Shown piece after piece: positions 8,224 through 16,033 of a stretch of 45,389 nucleotides of DNA. The DNA is taken from the NCBI GenBank assembly GCA_001604065.1, contig LVAO01000018.1, positions 1 through 45,389 on the forward strand, read 5' to 3'. This stretch comes from Clostridiales bacterium Firm_09. Lineage in GTDB: Bacteria; Bacillota; Clostridia; Christensenellales; DTU072. Position 1 is the first letter of the stretch. Every line of letters starts with the position of its first letter. A program made the position numbers and the translations under genes. The notes beneath the pieces were generated by a model that was not told where the DNA came from, searched no databases, and saw only the letters and a program-made list of their open reading frames with translations.

Positions 8224-8983
8224 GCGCGAATATGTCTATGACAATCTTGCTCTGCTCAGGACAAGCTATGACAGCTTTATTGCAGACCTTCCCGTCAAGA
8301 CGGCTGCCGCGAGAATCAATGCGCGCATCGAGTCGCAGCTTAACGCATTCATGGCGGAGAACCGTCTCCGGCTTTTTCCGGAAGCGATTGAAGTTTACCG
8401 CGAATCGCTTGCACAGGGCTATCCCGTAAGACTGTTCGGCTCTCAGCTTGACTATGCGTCTTCGTACAATGCGAACGGGTATCTGAGTTTCTTCTTTGAC
8501 CGCTATGAATATGCCGGCGGCGCTCATGGAACAACGATCCGCCGTTCCGATACCTGCGAGCTTTCGACGGGGCAGGTGCTGCCGCTTCCGGCTTTTTTCC
8601 CGCGGGGGTATCCTTATCTGAAAACCATACTGGAATCCATATTGGACGAAGCCAGGAACAGAAATGCGGATGACCCGGTGTATTTTGAGAATTATGAAGA
8701 GCTCATACTCAAATATTTTGACCCCGGAAGCTATTATCTGACGCCGGAAGGGATTGCATTTTATTTTCAGCAATACGAAATTGCGCCGTATGCCGCGGGC
8801 ATAATCGTCTTTACCGTGCCTTATAAGCTGTTGGGGTTGGATCGTCTGTACATCGACAATCCGCCGGCATCAAAGCCTGTGGTCCCAGCGGAAGAGGGCA
8901 GAAGTCCGTCTCCATCCGGACAGGAACCGGAGGCACAGTCCGGGAGGGACAGCAAATCCGGTTTTGCCATTCAGACAGAATAA
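8180..8983 (+). CDS. DUF3298-type protein
   Basis: 267 aa. The segment FYFQQYEIAPYAAGIIVFTVPY, given in part as YFQQYEIAPYAAG (about residues 194-206), is the hallmark of DUF3298 domains. These are found at the end of RsiV anti-sigma factors and PdaC-type deacetylases and are often linked to lysozyme or peptidoglycan. Another family-like stretch is YEYAGGAHG (about 113-121). There is no signal peptide or membrane segment. The C-terminal 40 aa are Pro/Ser/Gly-rich and look disordered. The gene begins 44 bases inside the LysM-GH18 gene with CGAGGT upstream. A cell-wall-related function together with that enzyme is inferred; the activity is unknown. Confidence 0.7.
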   Translation: MDYVTSATLNRQRFEREYVYDNLALLRTSYDSFIADLPVKTAAARINARIESQLNAFMAENRLRLFPEAIEVYRESLAQGYPVRLFGSQLDYASSYNANGYLSFFFDRYEYAGGAHGTTIRRSDTCELSTGQVLPLPAFFPRGYPYLKTILESILDEARNRNADDPVYFENYEELILKYFDPGSYYLTPEGIAFYFQQYEIAPYAAGIIVFTVPYKLLGLDRLYIDNPPASKPVVPAEEGRSPSPSGQEPEAQSGRDSKSGFAIQTE

Positions 8984-9001
8984 TAAGGAGAACAATATTC
9001 T

Positions 9002-9496
9002 ATGCTAGAAATGAATCAGAAAAATGCGCCGGCGGCGCCTACCGTCAGCCGTCCCAAATTCAGAATTCCGGAAATACCGGTGCTTGGACAATATACTGCG
9101 ACTCAGCTTATCGATGCGGTTTACCGTGCGGTTGTCGACGAAGCGACGACCATAGAATTCTATACCCGGCTTCTCAGGGATGCTCCCGATGAGCGGGCTA
9201 TGGAATATCTGTCGGATATTATCGAAGAAGAAAAGAATCATCTGACCGCGTTTACAAAATTATACGTTCATTTTACCGATATGGTGCCGCATTATAAGGT
9301 GGCGCCCGTGCAGTATTCTTCCTATGCGGACGGATTGTTGAAGGCATTTGACGGCGAGCTCAAAGCGGTGGATTTTTACAAGGAAACGCAGCTGTCCACC
9401 ACAGACGCCCTGACGCAGGAAACCTACTATTTTGCGATGGTGGATGAACTGGAGCATGCCGACATGTTCGGGCTGCTGTACGGCATGGCGACATAG
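9002..9496 (+). CDS. Ferritin-like / rubrerythrin-family protein
   Basis: 164 aa, predicted helical. It carries carboxylate-rich helices with DEATTIEFY, EEEKNHLTAF, GELKAVDFY and DELEHADMF, the E...ExxH ... E...ExxH arrangement of di-iron four-helix bundles. No rubredoxin-type Cys4 site is present, so it is not a full rubrerythrin. AAGGAG lies 11 bases before the ATG at 9002; an ATG three codons downstream (9011) is an alternative start. It follows the DUF3298 gene by 18 bases. Likely roles are iron or peroxide handling, or a spore-coat ferritin-like protein. Confidence 0.65.
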   Translation: MLEMNQKNAPAAPTVSRPKFRIPEIPVLGQYTATQLIDAVYRAVVDEATTIEFYTRLLRDAPDERAMEYLSDIIEEEKNHLTAFTKLYVHFTDMVPHYKVAPVQYSSYADGLLKAFDGELKAVDFYKETQLSTTDALTQETYYFAMVDELEHADMFGLLYGMAT

Positions 9497-9563
9497 GCGC
9501 TGCGCCATCGGCACAAAGGCGTAATTTTTTTCCGTATTGACATAATAAATATAGCGGAAAGGG

Positions 9564-9755
9564 ATGTATTTCAATTATCACGCAAAAGCGGCAAGGCTGA
9601 TTGAGACAGGGCATCTTGTCCGGTACGAATTTCTGGATGAGTATCGGGGAATTTCTCCCTGTCTTTTATTGTTTTTTGACAATAATATTCCCATGCCCGT
9701 GCGCGGACACAGGTTCGGCATGTACTATAAAATAATTACCGGGCTCAAACGGTAA
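9564..9755 (+). CDS. Small conserved-looking protein, 63 aa
   Basis: The frame starts with ATG after GAAAGGG and encodes a compact protein rich in aromatic and charged residues (starts MYFNYHAKAARLIETGHL; later RGISPCLLLFFDN and MPVRGHRFGMYYKII). No signal peptide or membrane span is visible. It lies 15 bases before the Ku gene and on the same strand, so co-transcription is likely. I have a weak memory of similar small proteins in Clostridia carrying doubtful haemolysin-like names, but I do not trust that label. Function unknown. Confidence 0.6.
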   Translation: MYFNYHAKAARLIETGHLVRYEFLDEYRGISPCLLLFFDNNIPMPVRGHRFGMYYKIITGLKR

Positions 9756-9770
9756 AAACGGAAGGAAGAT

Positions 9771-10616
9771 ATGGGTTACAGTTATAAAGGCTCTTTAAGT
9801 TTCGGTCTGGTTTATATTCCGATTCGCCTGCAGAGATGTGTGCAGCCGTCTGAAATCGGCTTCAACCTTCTTGACCGCAAAACCTTGTCGCGCGTGCGAT
9901 ACAAAAAAACCTGTGTCGATTGCGGCGGACGCGAGCTTGCGCAGGAGGATATTGTCAAGGCATACGAATATGAAAAGGACAAATATGTTCTCTTTGAAGA
10001 GGCGGATTTTGAAAAAATAAAAAGCGAAAAAGACAAGAATATCACCATAGAGCGCTTCGTCGACCTTGCGGACATCGACCCGATATACTACGATACGCCT
10101 TACTTCGTTGTGCCGACGGGGGCAGAAAACGCCTATGCGCTTCTATTGCGCGCAATGGAAGAGGAAAACAAGGTGGGCATCGCAAAAACGGTGCTGGGCA
10201 CCAAAGAAAGCCTGATTGCCGTCCGCGCAAGAAACGGCGCAATGTGCCTCAATACGCTGTTCTTCCATGAAGAGCTGCAGAAAAATCCCGCCAAGGACAT
10301 TTCGGTCAGGCCTTCGGAAAAGGAGATGGAGATAGCCAAACTCATCATCCGCAACATGTCGGGCGATTTTGAGCCACAAAATTATAAGGACGAATACCGC
10401 GCACGGCTGATGAAGGCGATAGAGGATAAAATAGCCGGACGCGAGCTTGCCGCGCCCAAGGAACAGTTTCATCGCGTGAACGACCTGATGGATGCGCTCC
10501 GCATGACGCTGGATAAAAGCGGGAAAACGGATAAGAAAGATGAGCCTGCCAAGACGGAAAAGCCGGTCCGGAAGGCTCCCGCGAAAAAAGGCGCCGCCGC
10601 AAGGCAATTTGATTGA
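9771..10616 (+). CDS. ku: Prokaryotic Ku protein (NHEJ)
   Basis: 281 aa. The N-terminus (YKGSLSFGLVYIPIRL), the segment VRYKKTCVDCG and the core beta-barrel match bacterial Ku, which binds double-strand DNA ends as a homodimer and recruits a ligase. The C-terminus is a Lys/Pro/Ala-rich tail (about residues 248-281), typical of tails that modulate DNA binding. GGAAGGAAG lies just before the ATG. No LigD-type ligase or polymerase gene is in this window. The gene converges with the glycosidase gene, with only 13 bases between the two stops and no clear terminator. Confidence 0.95.
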   Translation: MGYSYKGSLSFGLVYIPIRLQRCVQPSEIGFNLLDRKTLSRVRYKKTCVDCGGRELAQEDIVKAYEYEKDKYVLFEEADFEKIKSEKDKNITIERFVDLADIDPIYYDTPYFVVPTGAENAYALLLRAMEEENKVGIAKTVLGTKESLIAVRARNGAMCLNTLFFHEELQKNPAKDISVRPSEKEMEIAKLIIRNMSGDFEPQNYKDEYRARLMKAIEDKIAGRELAAPKEQFHRVNDLMDALRMTLDKSGKTDKKDEPAKTEKPVRKAPAKKGAAARQFD

Positions 10617-10629
10617 TCGGACCGTTATT

Positions 10630-12534
10630 CTATTCGTCTTTCTCCACAACAAAGAACTGCGAAATTCTCAGATTGGTCGCTCCGTAGGGTACGAGTCTGA
10701 TTTCTACCGTTTCGGGCTGGATTTTGCCGGGCATGCGCCTGCCCGCACTGTTCTGCACCGTTTCCCATTTTGCCTTGTGGGCTTTGACATTCAGGCTGAT
10801 CTGCGGGAACATATACGGGTATTCGCAGTCCATGCCGGTATATTTTGCCTGCGCGTTTTCCAGAGCGTTTTTTGCCAGAACATAATTCCATTCGGAATCC
10901 GGCATGAGTTCTATATCGCTGAAGCGTCCGCGGTTCTTTTTGACATGTTTTTTGCAGGAAATCGGAAGCGCCATCAGAACATTGCCCAGCATGACGCTTT
11001 TTGTGCCGTCCGGGTTGTCCACAAGCCGTGGGGAACGGTCAAAAACAACGGAGAGCGTATCGCCCTTTTCAAGCGAAAACTCCGCTTCGGATGCCGTATA
11101 TTCTTTGTCGTTGACGGAAAACTTTGACGCATAGCCCGGTTTATGCAGTCGGACAACGGGATTACCTTCTTCTGCATGTATCGCAAAGCATGCTTCGTAA
11201 GGATAGTTGCCGGTTACTTCCAGTACTGTTTTTTCGCCGTTGATGCAGGCGGATATCCTGTGCGGAGCGGGAATCATGATAACGATCTTGTTGCCGTCCA
11301 GATAAGAAAGGTGCTCTGCAAGCTTCGGAAAACCCTGATGCATGTTGGCAAGGCAGCAGGCATAATTGGGCTTCAGGCCAAAAATATTTGCGTTCTTATA
11401 GCTGTCATACCAGCCACGACGGGCGCTTGTGGCGGAAATCTGATTGGTCTGCTGAACATACTGATGGGCGCACATATCGTAGGTGAAGGTGGCGGGCAGC
11501 GCGGAAAACGCCACCAGCTCCAGTTTGTCCGCCCAATCGGTGTCGCCTGTCATTTCCAGAAGTTTTTCGAAGCTGTACATGCTTTCGACTACCGTGCAGA
11601 GTTCGGTGCCGCCTACCGGAGAAGGCCCCATGACATGTTCGTCGCAGGTGAACAGCCCCGCCGCGGTGCCGTGGTGCCGCATGATATCCTCATAACCCTT
11701 CTTTGAAGTATCGGCGTCGTCAAAAAAATACTGCTGGTACGCCGGATATTTGAATGCCATTGCGATATTGACACCATGCGAAATATGATAAAACACGCTG
11801 TACGGATGGCGGTTGCGCGCAAGAATCCTTTCGGAACGGATTTCCCGTTCCGGTCCGCCTATGAACGTACGGATGAAGTCCCCGGCAAAGAAGGTGACCT
11901 TGCGCACATTGAATCTTGCTTTGCTCAAATAGGCGTCCGACGGCTGTTTGTAAGGATAATCCGCAAAGACACCCGACCAGTCCAAAGAATATTGCCGGAT
12001 TTTTTTTGCCAGTTCAAGGATTCGTTTATCCCGGGTTCTTGCGTACAGCCAGCGGAGGTTGATCAGTTCTTCAAAACCCCTTGACCATGCCCAGCCGGAA
12101 AAGGGAAGCCGGTCCAGATTCTTTGACATATAAAGATAATAATCCGTGAGGAAAGTGATAATCCTTTTGAGCGGCTTATACTCATAGTAATCGCAGAGAA
12201 GCTTGTTGACCACCATGCGCGGCCACCAGTCGGAATTTTTTTGCGGACCGTACATGCCGTCCGTACGCGCGGATGCCAGAATTTTATTGACCCACTTGTC
12301 GACTTCCGCAAGCAGGGACTCGCTTTCCAGCATGACGGCAAGAGGCAGCAGACCATAAATATAATACGGGCCTCTTTCCCATCCGTCTCCGTTGCCGCCG
12401 AGCCAGGCAGAGCGGTCGCTGGCTTCGTCCATCAATGCAGGCATATGTCCGCTCAGACCTTCCGCCTGCACCTCCAATTGTCTTTTAAGGTATCCCAAAG
12501 GCTTGATTTGCCCCAGTTCGAATTTTGTCAGCAT
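10630..12534 (-). CDS. DUF1680 / GH127-family glycoside hydrolase (beta-L-arabinofuranosidase-like)
   Basis: 634 aa from ATG 12534. The fold-typical alpha/alpha barrel and C-terminal beta region fit DUF1680. The key residues of the family appear to be present: Glu311 and Cys313 in TELCTVVESMY, and the Cys393-Cys394 pair in NYACCLANMHQG. These match the Zn-bound Glu/Cys cluster of GH127 arabinofuranosidases. There is no signal peptide, so it acts in the cytoplasm on imported oligosaccharides. The frame can be read upstream to 12888, but that would cross the promoter and the divergent gene. No clear ribosome site precedes the chosen ATG. No transporter or regulator gene is adjacent. Confidence 0.85.
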   Translation of the reverse strand: MLTKFELGQIKPLGYLKRQLEVQAEGLSGHMPALMDEASDRSAWLGGNGDGWERGPYYIYGLLPLAVMLESESLLAEVDKWVNKILASARTDGMYGPQKNSDWWPRMVVNKLLCDYYEYKPLKRIITFLTDYYLYMSKNLDRLPFSGWAWSRGFEELINLRWLYARTRDKRILELAKKIRQYSLDWSGVFADYPYKQPSDAYLSKARFNVRKVTFFAGDFIRTFIGGPEREIRSERILARNRHPYSVFYHISHGVNIAMAFKYPAYQQYFFDDADTSKKGYEDIMRHHGTAAGLFTCDEHVMGPSPVGGTELCTVVESMYSFEKLLEMTGDTDWADKLELVAFSALPATFTYDMCAHQYVQQTNQISATSARRGWYDSYKNANIFGLKPNYACCLANMHQGFPKLAEHLSYLDGNKIVIMIPAPHRISACINGEKTVLEVTGNYPYEACFAIHAEEGNPVVRLHKPGYASKFSVNDKEYTASEAEFSLEKGDTLSVVFDRSPRLVDNPDGTKSVMLGNVLMALPISCKKHVKKNRGRFSDIELMPDSEWNYVLAKNALENAQAKYTGMDCEYPYMFPQISLNVKAHKAKWETVQNSAGRRMPGKIQPETVEIRLVPYGATNLRISQFFVVEKDE

Positions 12535-12567
12535 GGTTTTTTTACAGCCGCTCCAAAGGTTTGATAT

Positions 12568-12596
12568 ATTATACATAAACAAAAACGGAAATGCAA
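12568..12596 (-). promoter_or_regulatory. Sigma-A promoter of the GH127 gene
   Basis: On the minus strand, TTGCAT (12596-12591), a 17-base spacer and a perfect TATAAT (12573-12568). The predicted start is near 12561, giving a leader of about 27 bases. This placement rules out the longer upstream start of the gene. Confidence 0.7.
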
Positions 12597-12654
12597 TAAG
12601 GAATATTGATTTTATCGCTTGCGGAGAATCCGTCCGTATGATATCCTTGAATTC

Positions 12655-13338
12655 ATGAATGCTTCGGATAGAATCAAAGCGCGCGCCGACGCGGCTTACA
12701 GAGATTTCAGTGCGAAACTTATGCCCGATATTGATCGAGCGGTGATAATCGGATGCCGACAGCCCGACCTCCGCGCGATTGCGAGAACCATGCCGGAAGA
12801 GGAGGCCCGGGCGCATCTCGCCGCGCTTCCGCATTTCTATTATGAAGAGAACATGCTGCACGGCATGCTGATCGAACGTTTTTATCACGGAGATATTTCG
12901 GGCGCATTGCAGAAGACCGAAGAATTTCTTCCTTATATCGACAACTGGGCGGTATGCGACTGTACGGCAGCCGGACTGAAGGTGTTTTCACGCTTCCCAA
13001 AAGAAACTCTTGCAAAAATTCATCAATGGCTCGCAAGCGGCAGAACCTACAGCGTGCGTTTTGGAGTGGTCACGCTGCTGAACTACTTTATGGGGACGGA
13101 ATTTGACAAGGATGCCGCCCTCCGCCTCTGCGCAATAGAAGGCGGAGACTATTATGTCGATATGGCTGTCGCATGGTATTTTGCGACCGCGCTCGCGAGA
13201 CAGTATGATGCGGTCATCGGCATTTTCAAGGAAAAAAAACTGCCCCGATGGACGCATAACAAGTCCATCCAAAAAGCAAAAGAAAGTTTCCGTGTTCCGG
13301 AAGAAAGGAAAATCTTTCTGGATACCCTAAAATATTGA
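12655..13338 (+). CDS. DNA alkylation repair protein, AlkD-like HEAT-repeat family
   Basis: 227 aa, all alpha-helical in appearance. It resembles AlkD-type alkylpurine glycosylase-fold proteins: DNWAVCDCTAAGLKVF (about residues 95-110), SVRFGVVTLLNYFM and DYYVDMAVAWYFATAL. Family members recognise alkylated bases with tandem HEAT-like repeats, though many small members lack proven activity. The ATG at 12655 is chosen over an in-frame TTG at 12619; neither has a strong ribosome site. The next gene, dtd, follows after 9 bases, so the two are probably co-transcribed. Confidence 0.8.
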   Translation: MNASDRIKARADAAYRDFSAKLMPDIDRAVIIGCRQPDLRAIARTMPEEEARAHLAALPHFYYEENMLHGMLIERFYHGDISGALQKTEEFLPYIDNWAVCDCTAAGLKVFSRFPKETLAKIHQWLASGRTYSVRFGVVTLLNYFMGTEFDKDAALRLCAIEGGDYYVDMAVAWYFATALARQYDAVIGIFKEKKLPRWTHNKSIQKAKESFRVPEERKIFLDTLKY

Positions 13339-13347
13339 GGTTTGTTC

Positions 13348-13779
13348 ATGAAAGCGGTTGTACAAAGAGTTCTCGGCGCCAGGCTGGAGGCGGACGGCAT
13401 TGAGGTTGCCCGCATCGGCAGGGGGCTTGTTGTTTTTTTCGGTGTCGGAAAGGGGGACGACCCGGCCGAAGCCGATTGGTTTGCAAAAAAGATTGTCAAT
13501 ATGCGTATTTTTGAGGATTGCGCCGGCAAAATGAACCTTTCTTCTTTGCAGCTCGGATACGAAATCCTTTCCGTATCGCAGTTTACTCTGTGCGGCGACT
13601 GCTCGCATGGCAACCGCCCGGATTTTACAGGCGCAGAGGCCCCGGACATCGCTTTCGCCATTTACAACAGATTTTGCGAAGCTCTTGCGGCGCAGGGGAT
13701 CAGGGTGCAGCGGGGTGTTTTCGGCGCGCATATGAAGATTGAGCAGACCAATGACGGCCCGGTAACGATCATATTATAG
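13348..13779 (+). CDS. dtd: D-aminoacyl-tRNA deacylase
   Basis: 143 aa, the usual Dtd length. It starts MKAVVQRVLGARLEADG, as in the family. The two signature motifs are present: SQFTL (catalytic loop) and DGPVT (the Gly-cisPro region that excludes L-amino acids). The enzyme is a cytosolic dimer that hydrolyses D-amino acids mischarged onto tRNA. The ATG at 13348 is preferred to an in-frame TTG six bases upstream because TGAGG lies before it and it gives the canonical N-terminus. Confidence 0.95.
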   Translation: MKAVVQRVLGARLEADGIEVARIGRGLVVFFGVGKGDDPAEADWFAKKIVNMRIFEDCAGKMNLSSLQLGYEILSVSQFTLCGDCSHGNRPDFTGAEAPDIAFAIYNRFCEALAAQGIRVQRGVFGAHMKIEQTNDGPVTIIL

Positions 13780-13784
13780 TTTCT

Positions 13785-13803
13785 GGCCGCTGCCGGCCTT
13801 TTT
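13785..13803 (+). terminator. Short intrinsic terminator after dtd
   Basis: GGCCG (13785-13789) pairs with CGGCC (13794-13798) around CTGC, then five T. The stem is short but GC-rich and directly follows the dtd stop codon. Confidence 0.5.
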
Positions 13804-13928
13804 GAACAAATTTCTTTGACCGCCGCGGGCGTACCGCAGGGCATGCCTCCGACCGGATCATGGATTCCGTCGGTTTTAATTGTCAAATCCCTTTCACACT
13901 TGAGGCGAATTTTTTCATATCCTGTACT

Positions 13929-15740
13929 ATGTGCGGGATTATCGGGTATACCGGTGCGGGCGAAGCCTGCCCGATTTTGCTAAGGGGACTGAGATACCTG
14001 GAATACAGAGGGTATGACAGCAGCGGTATTGCGGTTTTTAACGGAACAAATATCGAAATAATAAAAAAGGAAGGGCGGATTTCTTGTCTGGAGCGCGCTC
14101 TTGCGGAAGCCGAACCCAAAGGTACATGCGGCATCGGACATACGCGCTGGGCGACCCATGGAAAACCTTCGGACTGCAATGCGCATCCGTTTGTCTCATA
14201 CAACAGCAAGTTCGCCGTTGTTCACAACGGTATAATTGAGAATTATCTGGAAATCAAGGATTGTCTGCTTGCCGGCGGCGCGCATTTCAGGTCCCAGACG
14301 GACAGTGAAGTCATTGCGCACCTCCTTGAATCTCTTTTCGGCGGCGACATCCGAAAAGCGATTCTGGAAACCCTGTCAAGGCTTAAGGGTTCCTATGCTC
14401 TGGGAATTCTCTGCGCGGATGAACCGGGAAAAATATACTGCGTAAGAAAAGACAATCCGCTTGTCATCGGGCTGGGCGACAATGGCAATTACATATGCAG
14501 CGACATTGTCAGCCTCCAGCTGTTTACGGACAGAGCAATCGTACTGGACAATTGCAGTGTCGCCTGTGTCACTGCAGAAAACGTTGAAATATTTGGATTC
14601 AATGGTGAAAAAAAAGAATTTCAGATTGTCGGCATCGAGCGCCACGGAGATGCGGACAAGCTTTTTGAAAGCTATATGCTCAAAGAAATTTTTGAGATTC
14701 CCGAAAGCATGCGCTCTGCGGCATCCTGGTACAAGTATGCGCGACCGCTGGAACGCATTGATAAAGAGTATCTTAAAAATCTCAGAAGGATATATTTTAT
14801 CGGTTGCGGCACCGCGCTCCACTCCGGACTGATCGGAGCCTGGTTGGTGCGCAGGCTGATGCCAGGGATTGATGTGCATGCGGTGGTTGCAAGCGAATTC
14901 CGCTATGACAATTATGAGGTGGATGCGGGGACATTGACTGTCTGCGTGTCGCAGAGCGGCGAAACAGCCGATACGCTGACGTGTCTGCGCATGGTGCGTG
15001 CAAAGGGCGGCAAAGTGCTTTCTGTCTGCAACGTAAAAACGTCTTCAATTGCCCATGAGAGCGATTATCTGCTCAATACCAGTGCCGGTCCCGAGGTCGC
15101 CGTCGCAAGCACCAAGGCATACAATTGCCAGAACCTTTTGCTGGCTCTTTTTGCCATGGACCTTGCTGTCGCCAGAGGCGCAATAAGTGAGGACAGAAGA
15201 AAGATATACTGGGAGGATATCGTGCAGCTTCCCAGAAAAGCGGAGGAGTGTCTCAGGCTGGATAAAGCAATCCTTGATTTCTGCATAGATAATTTCAGAA
15301 GGAAATGTGTATTTTATCTCGGACGCGGCCAGGATTATTACACCGCAATGGAATGCAGTCTGAAACTTAAAGAAATCAGCTATATCCATTCCGAAGCATA
15401 CGCTGCTGGAGAGCTGAAGCACGGGACGCTGGCCTTGATTGAAGAAAATGTGCTGGTTGTCGCCATCGCGACACAGGAGGAGCTGATAGAAAAAACCGTC
15501 TCATCTTTGGAGGAGGTCAAGGCAAGAGGGGCTGTCATTGTGACGCTGACGCCTTTTACGGGGGAAAAAGGTCTGCGTGCCGTATCGGACGCCCTGATAC
15601 CTTTGCCGCGGACGGATGAAATATTTTATTCTGTTCTGTCCGTCATTCCCGCGCAGCTGATGGCCTATTTTATTGCCAGAGCCAAGGGTTGCGACGCCGA
15701 CAAGCCGAGGAATCTGGCAAAATCGGTCACCGTAGAATGA
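13929..15740 (+). CDS. glmS: Glutamine-fructose-6-phosphate aminotransferase
   Basis: 603 aa. The N-terminal glutaminase domain begins MCGIIGYTG, with the nucleophile Cys exposed after Met removal, and contains HTRWATHG, NGIIENY and TDSEVIAHL. Two SIS domains follow (SQSGETADTL near residue 340), and the ending LAKSVTVE is typical. It makes glucosamine-6-phosphate, the first step of UDP-GlcNAc and cell-wall synthesis. The frame continues upstream to 13860, but that would block the Cys. The chosen ATG lacks a recognisable Shine-Dalgarno. No glmS ribozyme pattern is seen in 13804-13928, and no confident promoter either. Confidence 0.95.
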   Translation: MCGIIGYTGAGEACPILLRGLRYLEYRGYDSSGIAVFNGTNIEIIKKEGRISCLERALAEAEPKGTCGIGHTRWATHGKPSDCNAHPFVSYNSKFAVVHNGIIENYLEIKDCLLAGGAHFRSQTDSEVIAHLLESLFGGDIRKAILETLSRLKGSYALGILCADEPGKIYCVRKDNPLVIGLGDNGNYICSDIVSLQLFTDRAIVLDNCSVACVTAENVEIFGFNGEKKEFQIVGIERHGDADKLFESYMLKEIFEIPESMRSAASWYKYARPLERIDKEYLKNLRRIYFIGCGTALHSGLIGAWLVRRLMPGIDVHAVVASEFRYDNYEVDAGTLTVCVSQSGETADTLTCLRMVRAKGGKVLSVCNVKTSSIAHESDYLLNTSAGPEVAVASTKAYNCQNLLLALFAMDLAVARGAISEDRRKIYWEDIVQLPRKAEECLRLDKAILDFCIDNFRRKCVFYLGRGQDYYTAMECSLKLKEISYIHSEAYAAGELKHGTLALIEENVLVVAIATQEELIEKTVSSLEEVKARGAVIVTLTPFTGEKGLRAVSDALIPLPRTDEIFYSVLSVIPAQLMAYFIARAKGCDADKPRNLAKSVTVE

Positions 15741-15752
15741 TTTTCTTCTTGA

Positions 15753-15831
15753 GGACAAACTTCACAAAAGCCTTGGGGAAAGGTGAAAAAATTTTTGACG
15801 GATATTTTGCCGGCATTTGTGAAGCTTGTCC
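15753..15831. repeat. 79-bp inverted-repeat (MITE-like) element
   Basis: The arms are 15753-15772 and 15812-15831, each 20 bases, with 18 of 20 positions pairing. The 39-base middle is AT-rich. There is no T-run directly after it, so it is not an ordinary terminator. The outer 17 bases (15752-15768) resemble the ends of intergenic sequences at 32793 and 45259. It sits in the 293-base gap between glmS and the uracil permease gene, which otherwise holds only a promoter. Confidence 0.6.
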
Positions 15832-15957
15832 TTGAATCTTGTATGAGCAACTATTAAAATCTGAATAAATTTTTGCATTGCCGGACGGATGCACATTGAA
15901 TTTCGGGAGGATATATTGTTTTTGACACAATATGTTGTGGTTTTTGGCAAAATTCTA

Positions 15958-15987
15958 TTTACAATAAACTATCCGTAATGCTATACT
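15958..15987 (+). promoter_or_regulatory. Promoter of the uracil permease gene
   Basis: TTTACA (15958-15963), an 18-base spacer and TATACT (15982-15987). The leader is about 40 bases and ends in an AGGAG site before the ATG at 16034. No PyrR-type attenuator or purine riboswitch is apparent. Confidence 0.6.
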
Positions 15988-16033
15988 CTTAGCGGTTCAA
16001 ATCCAATAGGAATTTTGCAAAGGAGAACAGCTT

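Noticed and set aside
10630-12888. 752-aa version of the GH127 protein
   Set aside because: The extra 118 codons cross its own promoter (12568-12596) and the divergent AlkD-like gene. The family-typical start is at 12534.
13804-13928. Possible glmS ribozyme
   Set aside because: The expected core pairings were not found by eye, and the gap is short for the full motif. A covariance scan would settle it.
13860-13928. 23-residue N-terminal extension of GlmS
   Set aside because: It would bury the catalytic Cys that must follow the first Met. GlmS enzymes are not made with a propeptide.
15990-16008. tRNA T-loop-like GGTTCAAATCC
   Set aside because: No acceptor, D-arm or anticodon arm can be built around it, and it lies in the uraA leader just after a promoter.
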